Positions 22,767 through 34,027 of a stretch of DNA of 64,000 nt are shown in pieces. Position numbers and translations under genes: made by a program. The notes beneath the pieces were generated by a model that ran no database searches, was not told the origin of the DNA, and saw nothing but the letters and a program-made list of their open reading frames with translations. This DNA comes from Dactylellina haptotyla (Eukaryota > Ascomycota > Orbiliomycetes > Orbiliales > Orbiliaceae), in assembly GCA_031310005.1 (NCBI GenBank), contig CM062384.1, forward strand, positions 3,410,001-3,474,000, written 5' to 3'. Position 1 is the stretch's first letter, and every line of letters starts with the position of its first letter.

Positions 22767-24389
22767 TTAACCAAGCAAGACTCCTTCTTGATATGGATCA
22801 ACCTTTGCCTTCGCAAATTTTCGGGCTGGTACCCTTTGTTGGAATAGAATATCAAGCTCTTCGAAAGTCCGGTCTTTCGTTTCGGGGAGTCGGAAGAAGG
22901 TCCAAACAAAGAAAGCAAGCGCGCAGCCGCCCCAAAAGAAACCTGTCTTCCCTTTCCAGTCTCCCGCCGTTGGGTTGAGCATGTAGGGATTTACGACATT
23001 TGTGATAATCTGTGCGATGTAGTATGCAATTCTGGATAAGCAAACACTCTTGTTTCGGAGTCTGGTAGAGGAAGCTTCTGATATGATGGCGTAACAGATT
23101 GGTCCGACAGTGAGATAGTAGACCAGTAGCCAAATCAGCATCAATGAAGCTTGGGCGTAATTGCCAGCCTTCGAGCGCGAATTAACGGCGCTAATGATTC
23201 CAACAATGAAAAGAATGGTGGATAGGAGAGCAAGACCCCAAAGGTATAGTGTGCGACGACCAAACGAATGAAGTAGTTTCCAGGATATGATAGTACTCAA
23301 TGCTGCGAGACCAAGCCCGCCCACCGACATCTTAAATGAGATGGTTGAGGGAAGTCCGGCCTGTACAAAGAAGTAGGTTGGTGTGCCCCCCATCGCCAAG
23401 CCACAGAATGGTTGCGCCGCGAATGTCATACAAACAATCTCAGTTCTTCGGAGGTCGATCCCTTTGAAACAATCCCAATATGACGTTCCATTATCGATCG
23501 ACTTCTCTAATTCGTTTGTGTGCTTCATATAAGCGACTGTAGCTTTAGCACTGTAATTTTGCTTGCTGTTCCCAAGTCGGATAACGCTCTTCTCTGCCTC
23601 CACGAAATTTCCAACGCGAACGAGATACCATGGGGATTCAGGAGCGAAGTATAACACGGCGAATAACGGAATTGGCCAAACCCATTGTATTGCAAATGGG
23701 ATACGGTAAGCCCACTGGGTGCTATTTTCTGAGAATCCACTCTGCACACCTGCCGAAATGAGTTGCCCAAAGGCCCAACATAGATTGACGTAAACAGTCA
23801 AATATCCACGGAGAGCCAGCGGACACACCTCGGAGGCGTAAGCAGGAGCCATGGTAGCGAACACTCCCCAAGGGATACCACACAGGAACTCGCCAATAAG
23901 CAAAACAGTTAAGTTTGGCGCAAAGAAAGGGATGAATATCAGGCCAACCATACATGCCAAAGAGACCAATAGAACCCTGCGATATCCAAACTTGTGAGTG
24001 AAATAACCATTGGCGAATGCGCCAATGATGATGCCCACGTTGATGGCATTTCCTATACCCGATTGCCAGGCAGCAGAGATTTGATAGGAGTCGGATTCTT
24101 GGATGTAATTGCCGTACTTTTTAGAGAAAGAGGGCTGCGCGAAGAAAGAGAAGATCAAGACAAGATCATATCCTTCCATGATAATAGCAGTCGAGACAAG
24201 TAGTGACCATAAAACAGCCGATGGATACTTGCGGAGAGCCTCCGTTAAAGTGATCGCATGTTCGTCTTCTGCGGCGCTCTTCGCGAGTGCAATATCTGCT
24301 TCAGAAACCCCGTCTGCGCTATTGTAGGGGCTTTCCTTCTCGTCATGCTCGACGTCGGTCTCATGTTTCTCATCTGATATATCCGCCAT
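22767..24389 (-). CDS. MFS sugar transporter, maltose/alpha-glucoside permease type
   Basis: Intronless, 540 aa from ATG 24389; upstream open frame lacks a better start. The N-terminal 50 residues are acidic and cytosolic, followed by about 12 membrane segments. Sugar-porter motifs are present: GYFTHKFGYRRV after helix 2, PESPWYLV at the end of the first half, LHSFGRRTLYLWG in the second half, and FFRLPETKDRTFEELD at the end. The EGYDLVLIFSFFAQPSF segment in helix 1 is typical of the fungal MAL/AGT alpha-glucoside:H+ symporter group. It lies between the GH31 enzyme and the regulator, all on the minus strand. Substrate probably maltose, isomaltose, trehalose or another alpha-glucoside; an alpha-xyloside-containing sugar is possible given the enzyme next door. 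Confidence 0.92.
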   Translation of the reverse strand: MADISDEKHETDVEHDEKESPYNSADGVSEADIALAKSAAEDEHAITLTEALRKYPSAVLWSLLVSTAIIMEGYDLVLIFSFFAQPSFSKKYGNYIQESDSYQISAAWQSGIGNAINVGIIIGAFANGYFTHKFGYRRVLLVSLACMVGLIFIPFFAPNLTVLLIGEFLCGIPWGVFATMAPAYASEVCPLALRGYLTVYVNLCWAFGQLISAGVQSGFSENSTQWAYRIPFAIQWVWPIPLFAVLYFAPESPWYLVRVGNFVEAEKSVIRLGNSKQNYSAKATVAYMKHTNELEKSIDNGTSYWDCFKGIDLRRTEIVCMTFAAQPFCGLAMGGTPTYFFVQAGLPSTISFKMSVGGLGLAALSTIISWKLLHSFGRRTLYLWGLALLSTILFIVGIISAVNSRSKAGNYAQASLMLIWLLVYYLTVGPICYAIISEASSTRLRNKSVCLSRIAYYIAQIITNVVNPYMLNPTAGDWKGKTGFFWGGCALAFFVWTFFRLPETKDRTFEELDILFQQRVPARKFAKAKVDPYQEGVLLG

Positions 24390-24530
24390 GATAAAGAGGT
24401 GGCGAATAACTGGGTTTAATAAGCGATGTGGAACGAAAGATGCCTCGAATTGAACAGGAAACCGAGGCTTGATAGCTATATGGATTGAAAGAAGCGAGCG
24501 CAAGTATAGCTAACGGGAATTCATGATCAT

Positions 24531-24536
24531 TTTATA
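24531..24536 (-). promoter_or_regulatory. TATA-like element of the permease gene
   Basis: Minus-strand TATAAA, about 142 bp upstream of the permease ATG. Position suits a core promoter; no experimental support. Confidence 0.4.
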
Positions 24537-24822
24537 AAAGCATTCAGCTGATCCTACGTTGCTAAGTTACAAGCGAATAGTCGTGATATCTGTTAGTCTT
24601 CACACAAGTCTTCTTTACTAGTATCGCGGGTACAATTGACGATATCGATGATGATGTTGCACGTTTGATATTCCCCGCAGGCCAGAAGCGGATATAACTT
24701 TGTGGAGATGCGGGGTTAAGTTTTGAGGTCCGGGCGAGACACTAACCCGCCTTCCTTGCAACTGACTCTCGAATGTTGAATGAAGTTAGCAATAGCGAAT
24801 GACATGTGTTGTGCGAGGTTCG

Positions 24823-24859
24823 CCCCACCGGACCATGTTTTGGCAACCCCACCGGACCA
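24823..24859. promoter_or_regulatory. Two CCCCACCGGACCA copies upstream of permease
   Basis: Identical 13-mers at 24823-24835 and 24847-24859, 24 bp apart in the same orientation, 434-470 bp upstream of the permease ATG. They share the 10-mer CCCACCGGAC with the GH31 upstream region. Likely binding sites of a shared activator, by inference. Confidence 0.55.
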
Positions 24860-25100
24860 ATTTTGGCTATCAAGAATAGCGACGTAGCGGCTAAAATCCT
24901 TCTATAGCCTCGACATCCCCTTAGAACAGAAAAATGATGATAAATTGCGGGGTTCAAGGGTGGAGAATGTGGAAAATGGGATGGGCCTACGGATGGGATA
25001 CCAGTCAATCTGATACATCCGAAACATCATAAATTATTATCTGTACAATTCTCTAATTATTATAATTCAGGGCTCAAAATTCTCTGGCTATTCGGACGAA

Positions 25101-28100
25101 CTAACTAAGGTGAGACCATCTCCCTTCTTCCAGCATTTTTAGGATATAATTATAGGATCCTGAAATGCCCCATGTAGCCATAATACCGTTCTCGTTTTCA
25201 GATACGGTCCCGCCAGCTGATGCTGCTGGATTTCCTCCTGCATCTCTGAGTAAACGTCGACCTTCAGCCAGCAACTTACGCGGTGCATCTCGGCTTAGAA
25301 TATCACCAATTCGTGCCATAGTAGCCGTTATCTTGTCGCCGAGGCGCATGTAGGTCTGAACACTTTCGTCATCGCAAGGTCGGTCAGGTTGGATAAATGT
25401 GATATCTGTATCAGAGCAATCGTCGGATTCTTCAGCTGCGACGGGTCCCGTATTAGGGATTGCCGCTGGCCTAGAAAGCAAGTTGCTTTTACGAGACAAT
25501 TGGACCGAGACACTATAAGCCCATATTATCATAGTGGCAGAGAAGACGGCGAACGGCTCAACAAAGTCACCGCAGCTATATCGACGAATATACCAATAGA
25601 TTGCACCTGCATGAATTACCGATAGCCGTGCTTTGTACTGATCACGAACAGCCCAAGAAAGAATAATCTGTCCTGCCGGTGTAGTCTTAAATGCATGCTC
25701 GAGGGAATGTTTTAGAGATTGATCTTGGTGCCGTGTAGTTGATAGGTCGTTGACGAAAGATCTAATTTCCTTTAAGGGGGCTAGAATTATTAAACGAGAG
25801 ATGTGAAGGTGAAGAATCGTGTGGTGTTCAAACCCGCCAGATGCAGCAGCTTTGCTATTGGCAGCCCAGTGGAGAATGTCGAAACAGTCGCAAGCGGCAT
25901 TTCTCCATTTCGAAAAGAGCGTATCAGAAGGCGCGGAGGGTATTTGGGTGGTGGATATCGAAGCCCCCCCGTCGGCGAAACGAGACTCGTCATTGCTGCT
26001 GCTTGGTATCCAAGCCGAAAACTTGTTGTTACTATTGCGGCGTATCTCGCATGTTTGGCGGCAGACAGCATATATGAGGATAACTCTCCCAAATTCGCTG
26101 AGCTTTGAATCTAATTTCTTATGAATGTAAAGATCTTGTAAGCTACCCGAGATACCGGGTTTACCGGCATATTCCTGGTGTGTCGGTGTTGGATCAGTAT
26201 CCCACGTCGCTTCGCCACATGGGAGCGGGGATTTTGCATCAGCAAGGTCCAATTCGGATGGCACATCGTACATGTGCACAAACATGAAATCCAAAAGCTA
26301 ACCATTTGAATTGTCAGTACGATATAGAAGACTATAGGGGAATCATATCTCACCCAAATCATCATGCCAGCTCGGTTGCTAGCCTCTTGGTATTCCCATT
26401 GACCCCTATTCGAATTCAAATCCTGAAAATTCATGTTGATTGGCTTCAGCATATTTAACTTTTGGAAAATAGCGATAAGTGCGTTCTTTTGGAAGACAGC
26501 TGTGCGCATGTTATTCGATTGACCACTTTGGAGCAAGGATAAAACGTTTAATATCCTTGCTTGAATAAGAGGTAGAGAAGAGCCGCGAGTTGAGATGTCA
26601 AATGGGGTTGCTGTTATATCGTATTGGCGATCCGACAATTGGTTTTCATCTATAAAGGTTTCTTGGCATAGATTTTGAAGCCTCTCCTTCACTTGTGCCA
26701 ATTCGGGGCTGTTAGAGTATTTAGAACCAAATGATGCAACTGCCAGCAGCAAAGCCCAGTTGTCGATCTGCGGTTGTTGAAACGATTTCCGTGGTATGAA
26801 TGGGAACAGGGCATTGAATTTTGTAAAAAAGAGATAGACAAGATGGTTCATAATAGGAAGGGACGGAAAGGTTTTAGAGTTTAAAACTTGGTCATCAAGC
26901 TGATCGCGGGAAATCAGATTTTGAATAAGGTCGCTGTAGACATCAGTCGTGACCCAGCTAGTAGCTCCAGGGGGTGGGCTACCTAGAGAGAAACTTGGTT
27001 GCTCAATAGGATTTCTCGAGCCATTCGAACTGGAACTATATCTTATTGAGTTGGATATACCATCTCGCTTCCGTTTCAATGATTGCGAGGACGGGCGCAC
27101 GTTACCATGGTCTACATAATATGGCGATGATGTCGAGCCTGTCGTTTTCGAGGTATTGCTAGCATTAGAAGACCTCGCAGGGCTTGCCACTAGGCCATGG
27201 CTCGAGATTACAGGAATGGCGCCGTCCTGGACTATCATTGAGCGCTCTGGCACAACCTCACTAGAGATTGGTGGATTCCATGGGGTCGACGAGGCCGCGA
27301 ATGATGCAGGGTATTCATGTGAGATTGGCAGAGGAACTAATCCACCAAAGGCGGCGAGCTGGAGATTCCATTCATCATATGCTTCTTGTGGTGGAGACAT
27401 CCAATTGATGCTAGAAAAACTATCCAGCATGGAGATATCAGGGCCTTGGTACGTATACCATGTGTCTGAACCTCGTTCTTCGTGTATTGAAACTAGAGAA
27501 TTGTCGATAGAACGATTAGGTGGTTCTGTATCAGCTTGTCGCGGACTCGCCGGTACGGGGACTGCCGGGAGTGCGTCGATCCGGCCCGGGTCATATACGA
27601 TTTGTTCTGCGTTCGACATGCTGGCGCTAATGATATCCTCCAAGCCTTCATTAGATGAGTCAGAAATATTATTATCCGCACCCGGTTTCAAGTTCTTCTC
27701 CACACTAAGTTGGTAGAAGCAGGATTCGTTTCTCTCGACGCAGCAAGAGCACGGGTTGCCTCCAGAGCATCGAACCCTTCTAGTAGCACACTGTACACAG
27801 GCTCGAAACCCATTACCGGCTTTCGCCTTTTCTGGTGGTATCTTCACCTTGTGAGAATTCTGATGTCTGGTGAGAATATCACTAAGGACATGTTAGCGGA
27901 CCTTCTGCATCGTGCGCACATCGTTATGGACTTACGCTCGCGCAAATCGTTTGTTGCAAGTTGTACAGGTGAAATTCTTCCCACCAGTGTGGATGAGCGC
28001 GTGCCGGTTCACATGCTCCCGCCGACGAAAGCTCTTACTACACACGTCGCATTTGTAAGGCGAGATACTGGGGGGTTTTGCGGTATGTCGTTGCGTATTT

Positions 28101-28117
28101 GTGACTTCAGGGTTCAT
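25101..28117 (-). CDS. Transcription factor with two C2H2 fingers, a Zn(II)2Cys6 cluster and a fungal_trans domain
   Basis: Exons 28117-27936, 27881-26354 and 26297-25101 (minus strand) give 968 aa. C2H2 finger 1 uses C23, C26, H39, H43; finger 2 uses C51, C54, H67, H71 and is split by intron 1 (GTAAGT donor, GCTAAC branch). The binuclear cluster follows directly: C89, C92, C99, C105, C108, C115. This double architecture is a known fungal regulator class. Residues 120-330 are Ser/Pro-rich and probably disordered with an activation role; a basic KRKRD stretch is present. The fungal_trans region covers about 340-700 (PLIQARILNVLSLLQSG segment). The start ATG is the first in frame; an upstream exon cannot be excluded. 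It neighbours the permease and GH31 genes and is the obvious candidate for their regulator. Confidence 0.88.
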
Positions 28118-28723
28118 TGGGAAGAGACGGGGCCACGAGGCTGTTATCACAGACACTGTGAGTGTAGGACTGCAGTCTCATTGGTAGTCCGTCGCCAAAG
28201 GTAGCCTTTCGATATCTTTTGATTCTGTCGAGGGCTACAGGATGAGGAATGCCGGGTCTGAATTGGGAACCGGCAATCCTGAGCGGCGGTTTGAAAGTTG
28301 GGTAGGGAGAGGCTGGTGGCGTCGCGACCGACCACCGTTTCAGTTTCGGCGCAACATCATCTTTTTAAGGGCTGATGAGCATCTGATCTGAGGTTGAACA
28401 TGGCACAAGTCTGCAGCCGGGTTCATGGGACGAAAGGGGTGGAGCACTGCACGGTTCTGCTACCGAGCGGCCGAGCGGATAAATGGTAGTTGCGGGGTAT
28501 ATAGTGTAAATACCGGTATTCTACGCCTTTTGCCGACGCACAATTGCGAGGCCCCGGTTAGGTGTGTTGTGTCCAACCGCGAACGACGCACTGCATCTGT
28601 GCCCTAAGGACAGCGCCTGAGGCAGACTGACATACTTTTGAGAAACAATATACATTTTGGTGACTAACGTATGTACATATTGCAAGGGCCGGTAATATTT
28701 GCACCGAATCCTCTAACAGAGTA
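28118..28723. other. Regulator promoter / GH76 3' flank
   Basis: About 600 bp with scattered CGG and CCGG triplets and no supported gene. An extra 5' exon of the regulator could lie here; a possible acceptor precedes the region near 28157. Confidence 0.4.
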
Positions 28724-30699
28724 TTATTCAACAACCACGTACTTCACTCCAAATCCGAGGATGCAGACAAGACCGATGGTCAGAATAGCGGCTCCTGCAC
28801 GATCCCCCGTTCTGATATTGTAGTTCGGCAGCCAGTATTGTACGTACTGCGGTCCTCGATTGCGGATACCGCCTCGGTTCCCTGAACCCATCCCTCCCGG
28901 GTTGGAGATCGACTGGCCTCCGTTTTGGCTATCAAAAACCTTGCCGACCGGGGCGACGTAGGGCGCGATATTCTGTATGGCTTCTAACGCATTGATCTGC
29001 TCGCCCAACCCATACTGTCCATCCCACTGGGCACCAACGTTCCATTTCTGTCCGCAAGCGGTTCCTCCGGGTTGGCCAGTACAAGTGGCCACCGCCAGCT
29101 GGGCATTCTTCCTAAGACGTGGCATTATATCGTTGTACGTGTAGGCAGCTACTTGAGCGGTGTAGCCCATCCATCTGTAATCCCAATTAGATCAGGCTCT
29201 CACGTCCAAATCAGATGCATCGAATGAATTACCTTATTAAGTACGCCTTGAAGCTTCGTTGGTCAGAGTCACAGGTGTTCGTATCCTGGCACTGAATCTC
29301 TTTAATAGCCCCAGTCTCCTGGTCGAAAAATGTTGCATAGGTAGCTTCTAGTATCTTGTCTGTTTATCGATGATCATATGAGCATCTAGCAATCTAGGAG
29401 CCCCGGGCAGCAGTTTGAGAGAGTATATACCAATTTGTTCTTTCCAGTAGGCCCCCCCATCAGTAAAATTGTACATTGCAGCGCATCCTGCAAGTACAAC
29501 TCCGTAATTATACGTCCATCTCTCCGTAGAGAATGTGGTACAGTAAGGCGCAGAAGCACCGTCGTTAATATAAAAATCATCTCTGATAATCTTTGTTGCC
29601 CGCAGCCACTTGTATGTCTTCTCTGCCCAATCCGCGTACGTTGCATTCTTCGTGTACCTCGCTAGCCTTGCGCCTGAATATATCTAAGTAAGACCGATCG
29701 TACAACCTTGGAGGGTTTACCTTACTCTGTTGGAAAAAGAGACCTTTTCAAATGTTAGAGAATGTTTAATTTGGATGAAATAGGTTGTACCTACCATTCG
29801 ATATTGTGTTCTTGTACTCGTAACCATTCTTGACGTTGATGAGCTGCCAACGGAGCCCGCCTCCACAGACATCATCCCACCTCTCAACCTGGAGATTGTG
29901 GACTGTTCTGCATTAAACATTAGCTAGATCTGGGCAATCATCCCTTCGATTAGGAGCATACTGAGTTATCTCGAGGAAGCCCGCTCGCTTTTCCTTTTGG
30001 GTAACTGTTTCTGGGAACACCCGCTCGACAGCATCCATGCTCATAATTGACCAGAACCCCTGATCATCATTCCCTGAAGGCTCCATACGTTAGACATGAT
30101 CCTGCGGCAGGGGCGGGTATATTTGTACCTATATCAAAGATATGTTCCGCTGGTAGGAGATCCAAAGTTGGAGATACTCCTCGCAGCCAGCCTTCGCTCG
30201 TTAGCTCCACTCGTAGATGTTCACATTTACACCAAACACAGTTGTTTTTACGTACCGATTGTTACATTTTCATTGTAGGCAGTATCGCCGGTCATCGCCC
30301 AGTAGTCAACTGATCCCAAAAAGCAAAGTCAGTTGAACAGATCTAATTCCTCTAGGGTGCTTACTCACGTACCAAAAGCGCCCAGTATGGCGCCGTGTTG
30401 CCACCAAAACTATGTTCTTGGATTAGCTTTAGTAGCTCACTAACTCGTAGAGAATGATGCTATACGTATGTAGGACGAGGAACGCCATACAGCGAAGTGG
30501 GGTCCCAAAACCCATCCGCTAGATCCTTGGCTACCTGTCTGGCAGCCGTTTTAATTGAATCTATTTGGACTTCAGATCAACAAAAGTCCAAGTTATCGAA
30601 TTGGCTGTCCCACGTACCATATGAGTCAACATTGACTTCAATCGCCTGGACAATTGGTGATAGATAAATACTAGACAAGAGATAGCAAAAAATCTTCAT
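28724..30699 (-). CDS. GH76 alpha-1,6-mannanase-like protein, GPI-anchored (DCW1/DFG5 family)
   Basis: I reconstruct 11 exons with 10 short introns (minus strand, ATG 30699, stop 28724), about 469 aa; several exons encode only 8-21 residues. Features in order: signal peptide (1-19), SIKTAARQVAKDLADGFW, WWQHGAILGAFVDYWAMTGD, the catalytic-site GNDDQGFW (adjacent aspartates of GH76), CGGGLRWQ, ARLARYTKNATYADWAEK, CDSDQRSFKAYLIRW, and a C-terminal hydrophobic tail ending KYVVVE after a Gly/Asn-rich region, as expected for a GPI signal. These proteins are plasma-membrane or wall-bound and are thought to transfer GPI-glycoproteins onto the cell-wall polysaccharide through the mannan core. All family blocks are present, so it looks functional. 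The exact boundaries of the smallest exons are the least certain part. Confidence 0.85.
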
Positions 30700-33600
30700 A
30701 TTGTACTAATTGGCGACTCTTGGCTTCATCCAGAGCGAAAGCTAGAGAAATAGAACGCAATATTAAAGTAACACCTATATATGTTACGGGCGCCAGAACT
30801 TCAAGATGAAAAAGAATGTAAATTTTGAAGGATATCAAGTTGGATGTCTAGTCATCTTGCGCCCTTCGAACTTCATCTTCACGGATATATATTCGATCCT
30901 CTGAAATTTTATGAAACGCCTGACGCAATAATCATCAACAATACGATGTGTTGCGTTTGTTAAGTAAAAATAGGAAGGACAATCGTTGACAGGCGAGGCT
31001 GTGGCCGTAGATTTACACCAAACAGGCCTCAATGCAACCCTTTCCAAGCTTTAAAAGCAAAAAATAGCAGGCGCCCTGGTTCTAGAGCGAAAGGTCCGTA
31101 TACACAGCCGCATGTTCCTCATGGCTAACTTGGGAGATGAAGTGCCTGACTAAAAAATTCCCCGTTGACGCTCCCAGCAGGATTCACAGTATACTCCAGC
31201 TACTTAGTAGGAAGGGAAATGATATTAGTAATGACGCAGCCTTTCCACGTTCAGGTGGTTTAAAGCCTCGGATTGTTGTTCCGATCTTTAGATATTCGCG
31301 CCCAGGATCCGCGATATCAAACAGCCGCATGCTATGGTATGGTCCATGTAGCGAAAGCTAGATGATCGGAATTGAAAAGAGCGACTGGTTGCCCGACTGA
31401 AAGGAAGGGTTACTTTAAACCTCACTAAATAAACAATCACAACTGTCTGGTGGTGGTGCTCTCAAAAAATGTGTTGTTAACACGTGGAAAGCTTCTAGAA
31501 TGTCGCTCCTCAAAAAGTGGAAAATTCACAGTCTCTTCCCCAGACGCAAAAACTTACATTTGCTTCTCTATATAAAAGTTTATATCAATCATGAAAATAT
31601 ATTGTTATTTTATATATTATTGAAAATAGGAAAGAAAAAAAAAATTTGAAGGCTGCTGCGCGAATGCTAAACGGAGACCACTTACCACTGCCGGAGTCGT
31701 TCAGTCAGGTTTAGTGCTGCGCAGCAGCCTTCTAGTAATTATTGTTAAGATTGCTGTGTTCTCACACTGTTTAAAAACCGCTTTTGTGTTGGTCTGGGAA
31801 AAAGACCAAAGAAAACCCCATTTTATCGGTGTTGTTTGGTTTGGTTTGAGACTGCATTTTATAGGGAGTAGGCAAATTGCTAGTCTTGTAACTAAACTGG
31901 CGAAGTATAGTTTTGCATTCTTGTGTAGCTGCAACGCAAACGCGAAACAGATACCCGTAAGATTAATTTTGTTGAGCCCGTTCTTTTAAATTCACGTCAT
32001 AGCTCAAGGATAGGACTTCTTAAATCGATGTCTTATATTGTGATAATATATGGAAGGTTTTCTCTCCACGGACTTGCTAAATCGTGACTCAATAACCGTC
32101 AATAGTCCGAGAAATGTGTCTGTCTATATGCAGCGGATTAAATCAAGTCGAAAGCTTTGAGTAATGTTTACAAGAGTATTCCTAGACTAATTGCTAGTAA
32201 CGGGAGTCTCTTATTTTCAGAAGAAGCCCAAATACCACCGATTTCTAGATAAGTTTAATCACGTAGTAGGACAAATTGGGATTTCAGCTAATTTTCTTTA
32301 CTGTAAGGCTTCCTGTGAAGTTCCGCTTCCTTTTAAACGGCTTTAGAAACAACTCTATGTTTTGTATATGTATACTATCGATTATTTCTTTTCTTAGTTG
32401 TCATTCAATCAAGTATATCCCGCCCGGTATTAGCTTAACCACCTAACAGTGACCCATGTCGAATTTTGATCGATTTACCAAACCTTTTTACCATTAAGAA
32501 GAGTATATACAGGCATTCTAATTGCTAAAGGCCGACAATGCAATGCAGCGGTTAGAGAAACCCTAAGAACTAGAACGCAACAACTCCATTTTACGATTTC
32601 GATCTTGCATAAATTTGAACTCTTGCATTCAAACTTGGAGATAAAATCAGTGTTATTCTTAGGATGATGAGAGTTATAGCCATTAGAGCTCGTGTTTATA
32701 TTAGTCGTCAAAGAGTACGGTAGACAAATAGTCGAACCTCTTGATCTAGTCAGCTCACATATTTTGCTTAGATGTATGGAGTAGACACCCCGTTGCGCAC
32801 CTAGAAAAACCAACGAGCTAAGCCCGCCTTTCGCTGATATCTTGGATTTTGAGGGACCAGAGGACCCTCGTAAATAAGCATACTTGGAGCATTGTACTAT
32901 AAGTCACTACGAACCGCGCTGGTTTCAAACAGCTCCAAGCAAACGGAACATATCTATCTCAAGAATATGTGAGGTCTCAAGTAATAGATAACCGAATTAA
33001 TCCGTCAGATCGCTTCGCTAGGTTGGTTGTAAGTATGCTTGAGGTGAAGATTCTGATACAACATATCAATATCTTGGCTGGAGGTTTGACAATGCAATAG
33101 ATTTGCGTTCATGTGTCTAATCGCGGGGCTGTTTGAAATAAGAATACAAAACCACTTGCTTATGTAAGTACTTATATTTTGTCTCGCAATTGATATAGGG
33201 ATAGGGGTTGGGATGGTCAAAGGTAGGCAAATTGAGATCCCATTTTTAATAAATACTCCTCGTTTGCGGGCACAGTTAACAGAAACTTGAGTAATCGTCT
33301 CGAGAGCATTGGCGCTGCTATACATAATTATCTGTTATCTTTTCAGTTCAGGTTGATGATCAATGGTTTTCCCACCTCTTAGTAGAACTAGTTTCTTGTT
33401 TTTGATATGAAGCTCGCTTCCAGTGGTTGGCCCAATCTCGACTAAAAAGCTTATTCCTACCCAGCCGCAACTTAAGTTGCTCTCCACAGACTAACTGTAT
33501 CTAGCCTAGCTTGCGATCTATCAACACGCTGCTGATCTCTCCCGCTTTTCAACTATTCAGGCCTGCAGAATGCAGTCCAATGGATAGGATTTCGCAAAGT

Positions 33601-34027
33601 AAGTATTTGGAGATAAGTAAAAATTCATGAAGGGTAAGCCTGCCACCATTACCCTTGCCTGATCGCTTCACGTGAACTGATAGACTCTATGTGCAGTTTT
33701 GGTGGGGTTGTCCTTCAAATTAATCCAGCTGTACGGTTCCCCTTACCATTCTCCCGTTTCCATTTTCGGACCAATCATTGATCGATAGCGGTGAAGGACG
33801 GAGCGTTTGATCACTCTTGGCATGGTTAAGATTGGCTGCTGCAACAGCCCTCGCTTGGCGAAGTAGCACCCTTCAGCTGAAATAACTCACAGCTGAAAAA
33901 GCGGCCCTATAAGAAAAGATGTTGTGACCCTGGAGTAGAGGAGTTAATATTTTGGTCCCTGCCTTTATCCTTCCAAAGATATCCAGAATCCTAGTGAATA
34001 AAAGTATACTAGCACGATTAGGACGAT
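30700..34027. other. Gene-poor AT-rich region
   Basis: 3.3 kb. It holds the 85-bp inverted repeat at 31648-31732 (separate entry). Open frames at 31714-31989, 32475-32813 and 33005-33325 show no family features and biased composition; I do not call them genes. Confidence 0.55.
31648..31732. repeat. Inverted repeat / hairpin, 14-bp perfect arms plus inner 6-bp arms
   Basis: gaaggctgctgcgc at 31648-31661 is the exact reverse complement of 31719-31732. An inner pair, ctaaac 31667-31672 and gtttag 31709-31714, is also complementary, leaving a 36-nt loop. The right arm holds a self-palindrome gctgcgcagc. It could be a tiny MITE-like relic or a structured RNA; no target-site duplication was recognised. 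Confidence 0.75.

Larger units (their letters stand above)
24390..25100. other. Permease promoter / regulator 3' flank
   Basis: Contains the TATA-like element and the two CCCACCGGAC copies entered separately. The frame on the minus strand at 24742-25008 overlaps these elements and is unsupported. Confidence 0.5.

Noticed and set aside
27156-28204. Long plus-strand frames at 27156-27716 and 27710-28204
   Set aside because: They are antisense shadows of the C2H2/Zn2Cys6 regulator exons.
31714-33325. Open frames of 70-112 codons in the gene-poor region
   Set aside because: No family features, composition follows the AT-rich background, and no splice signals link them.
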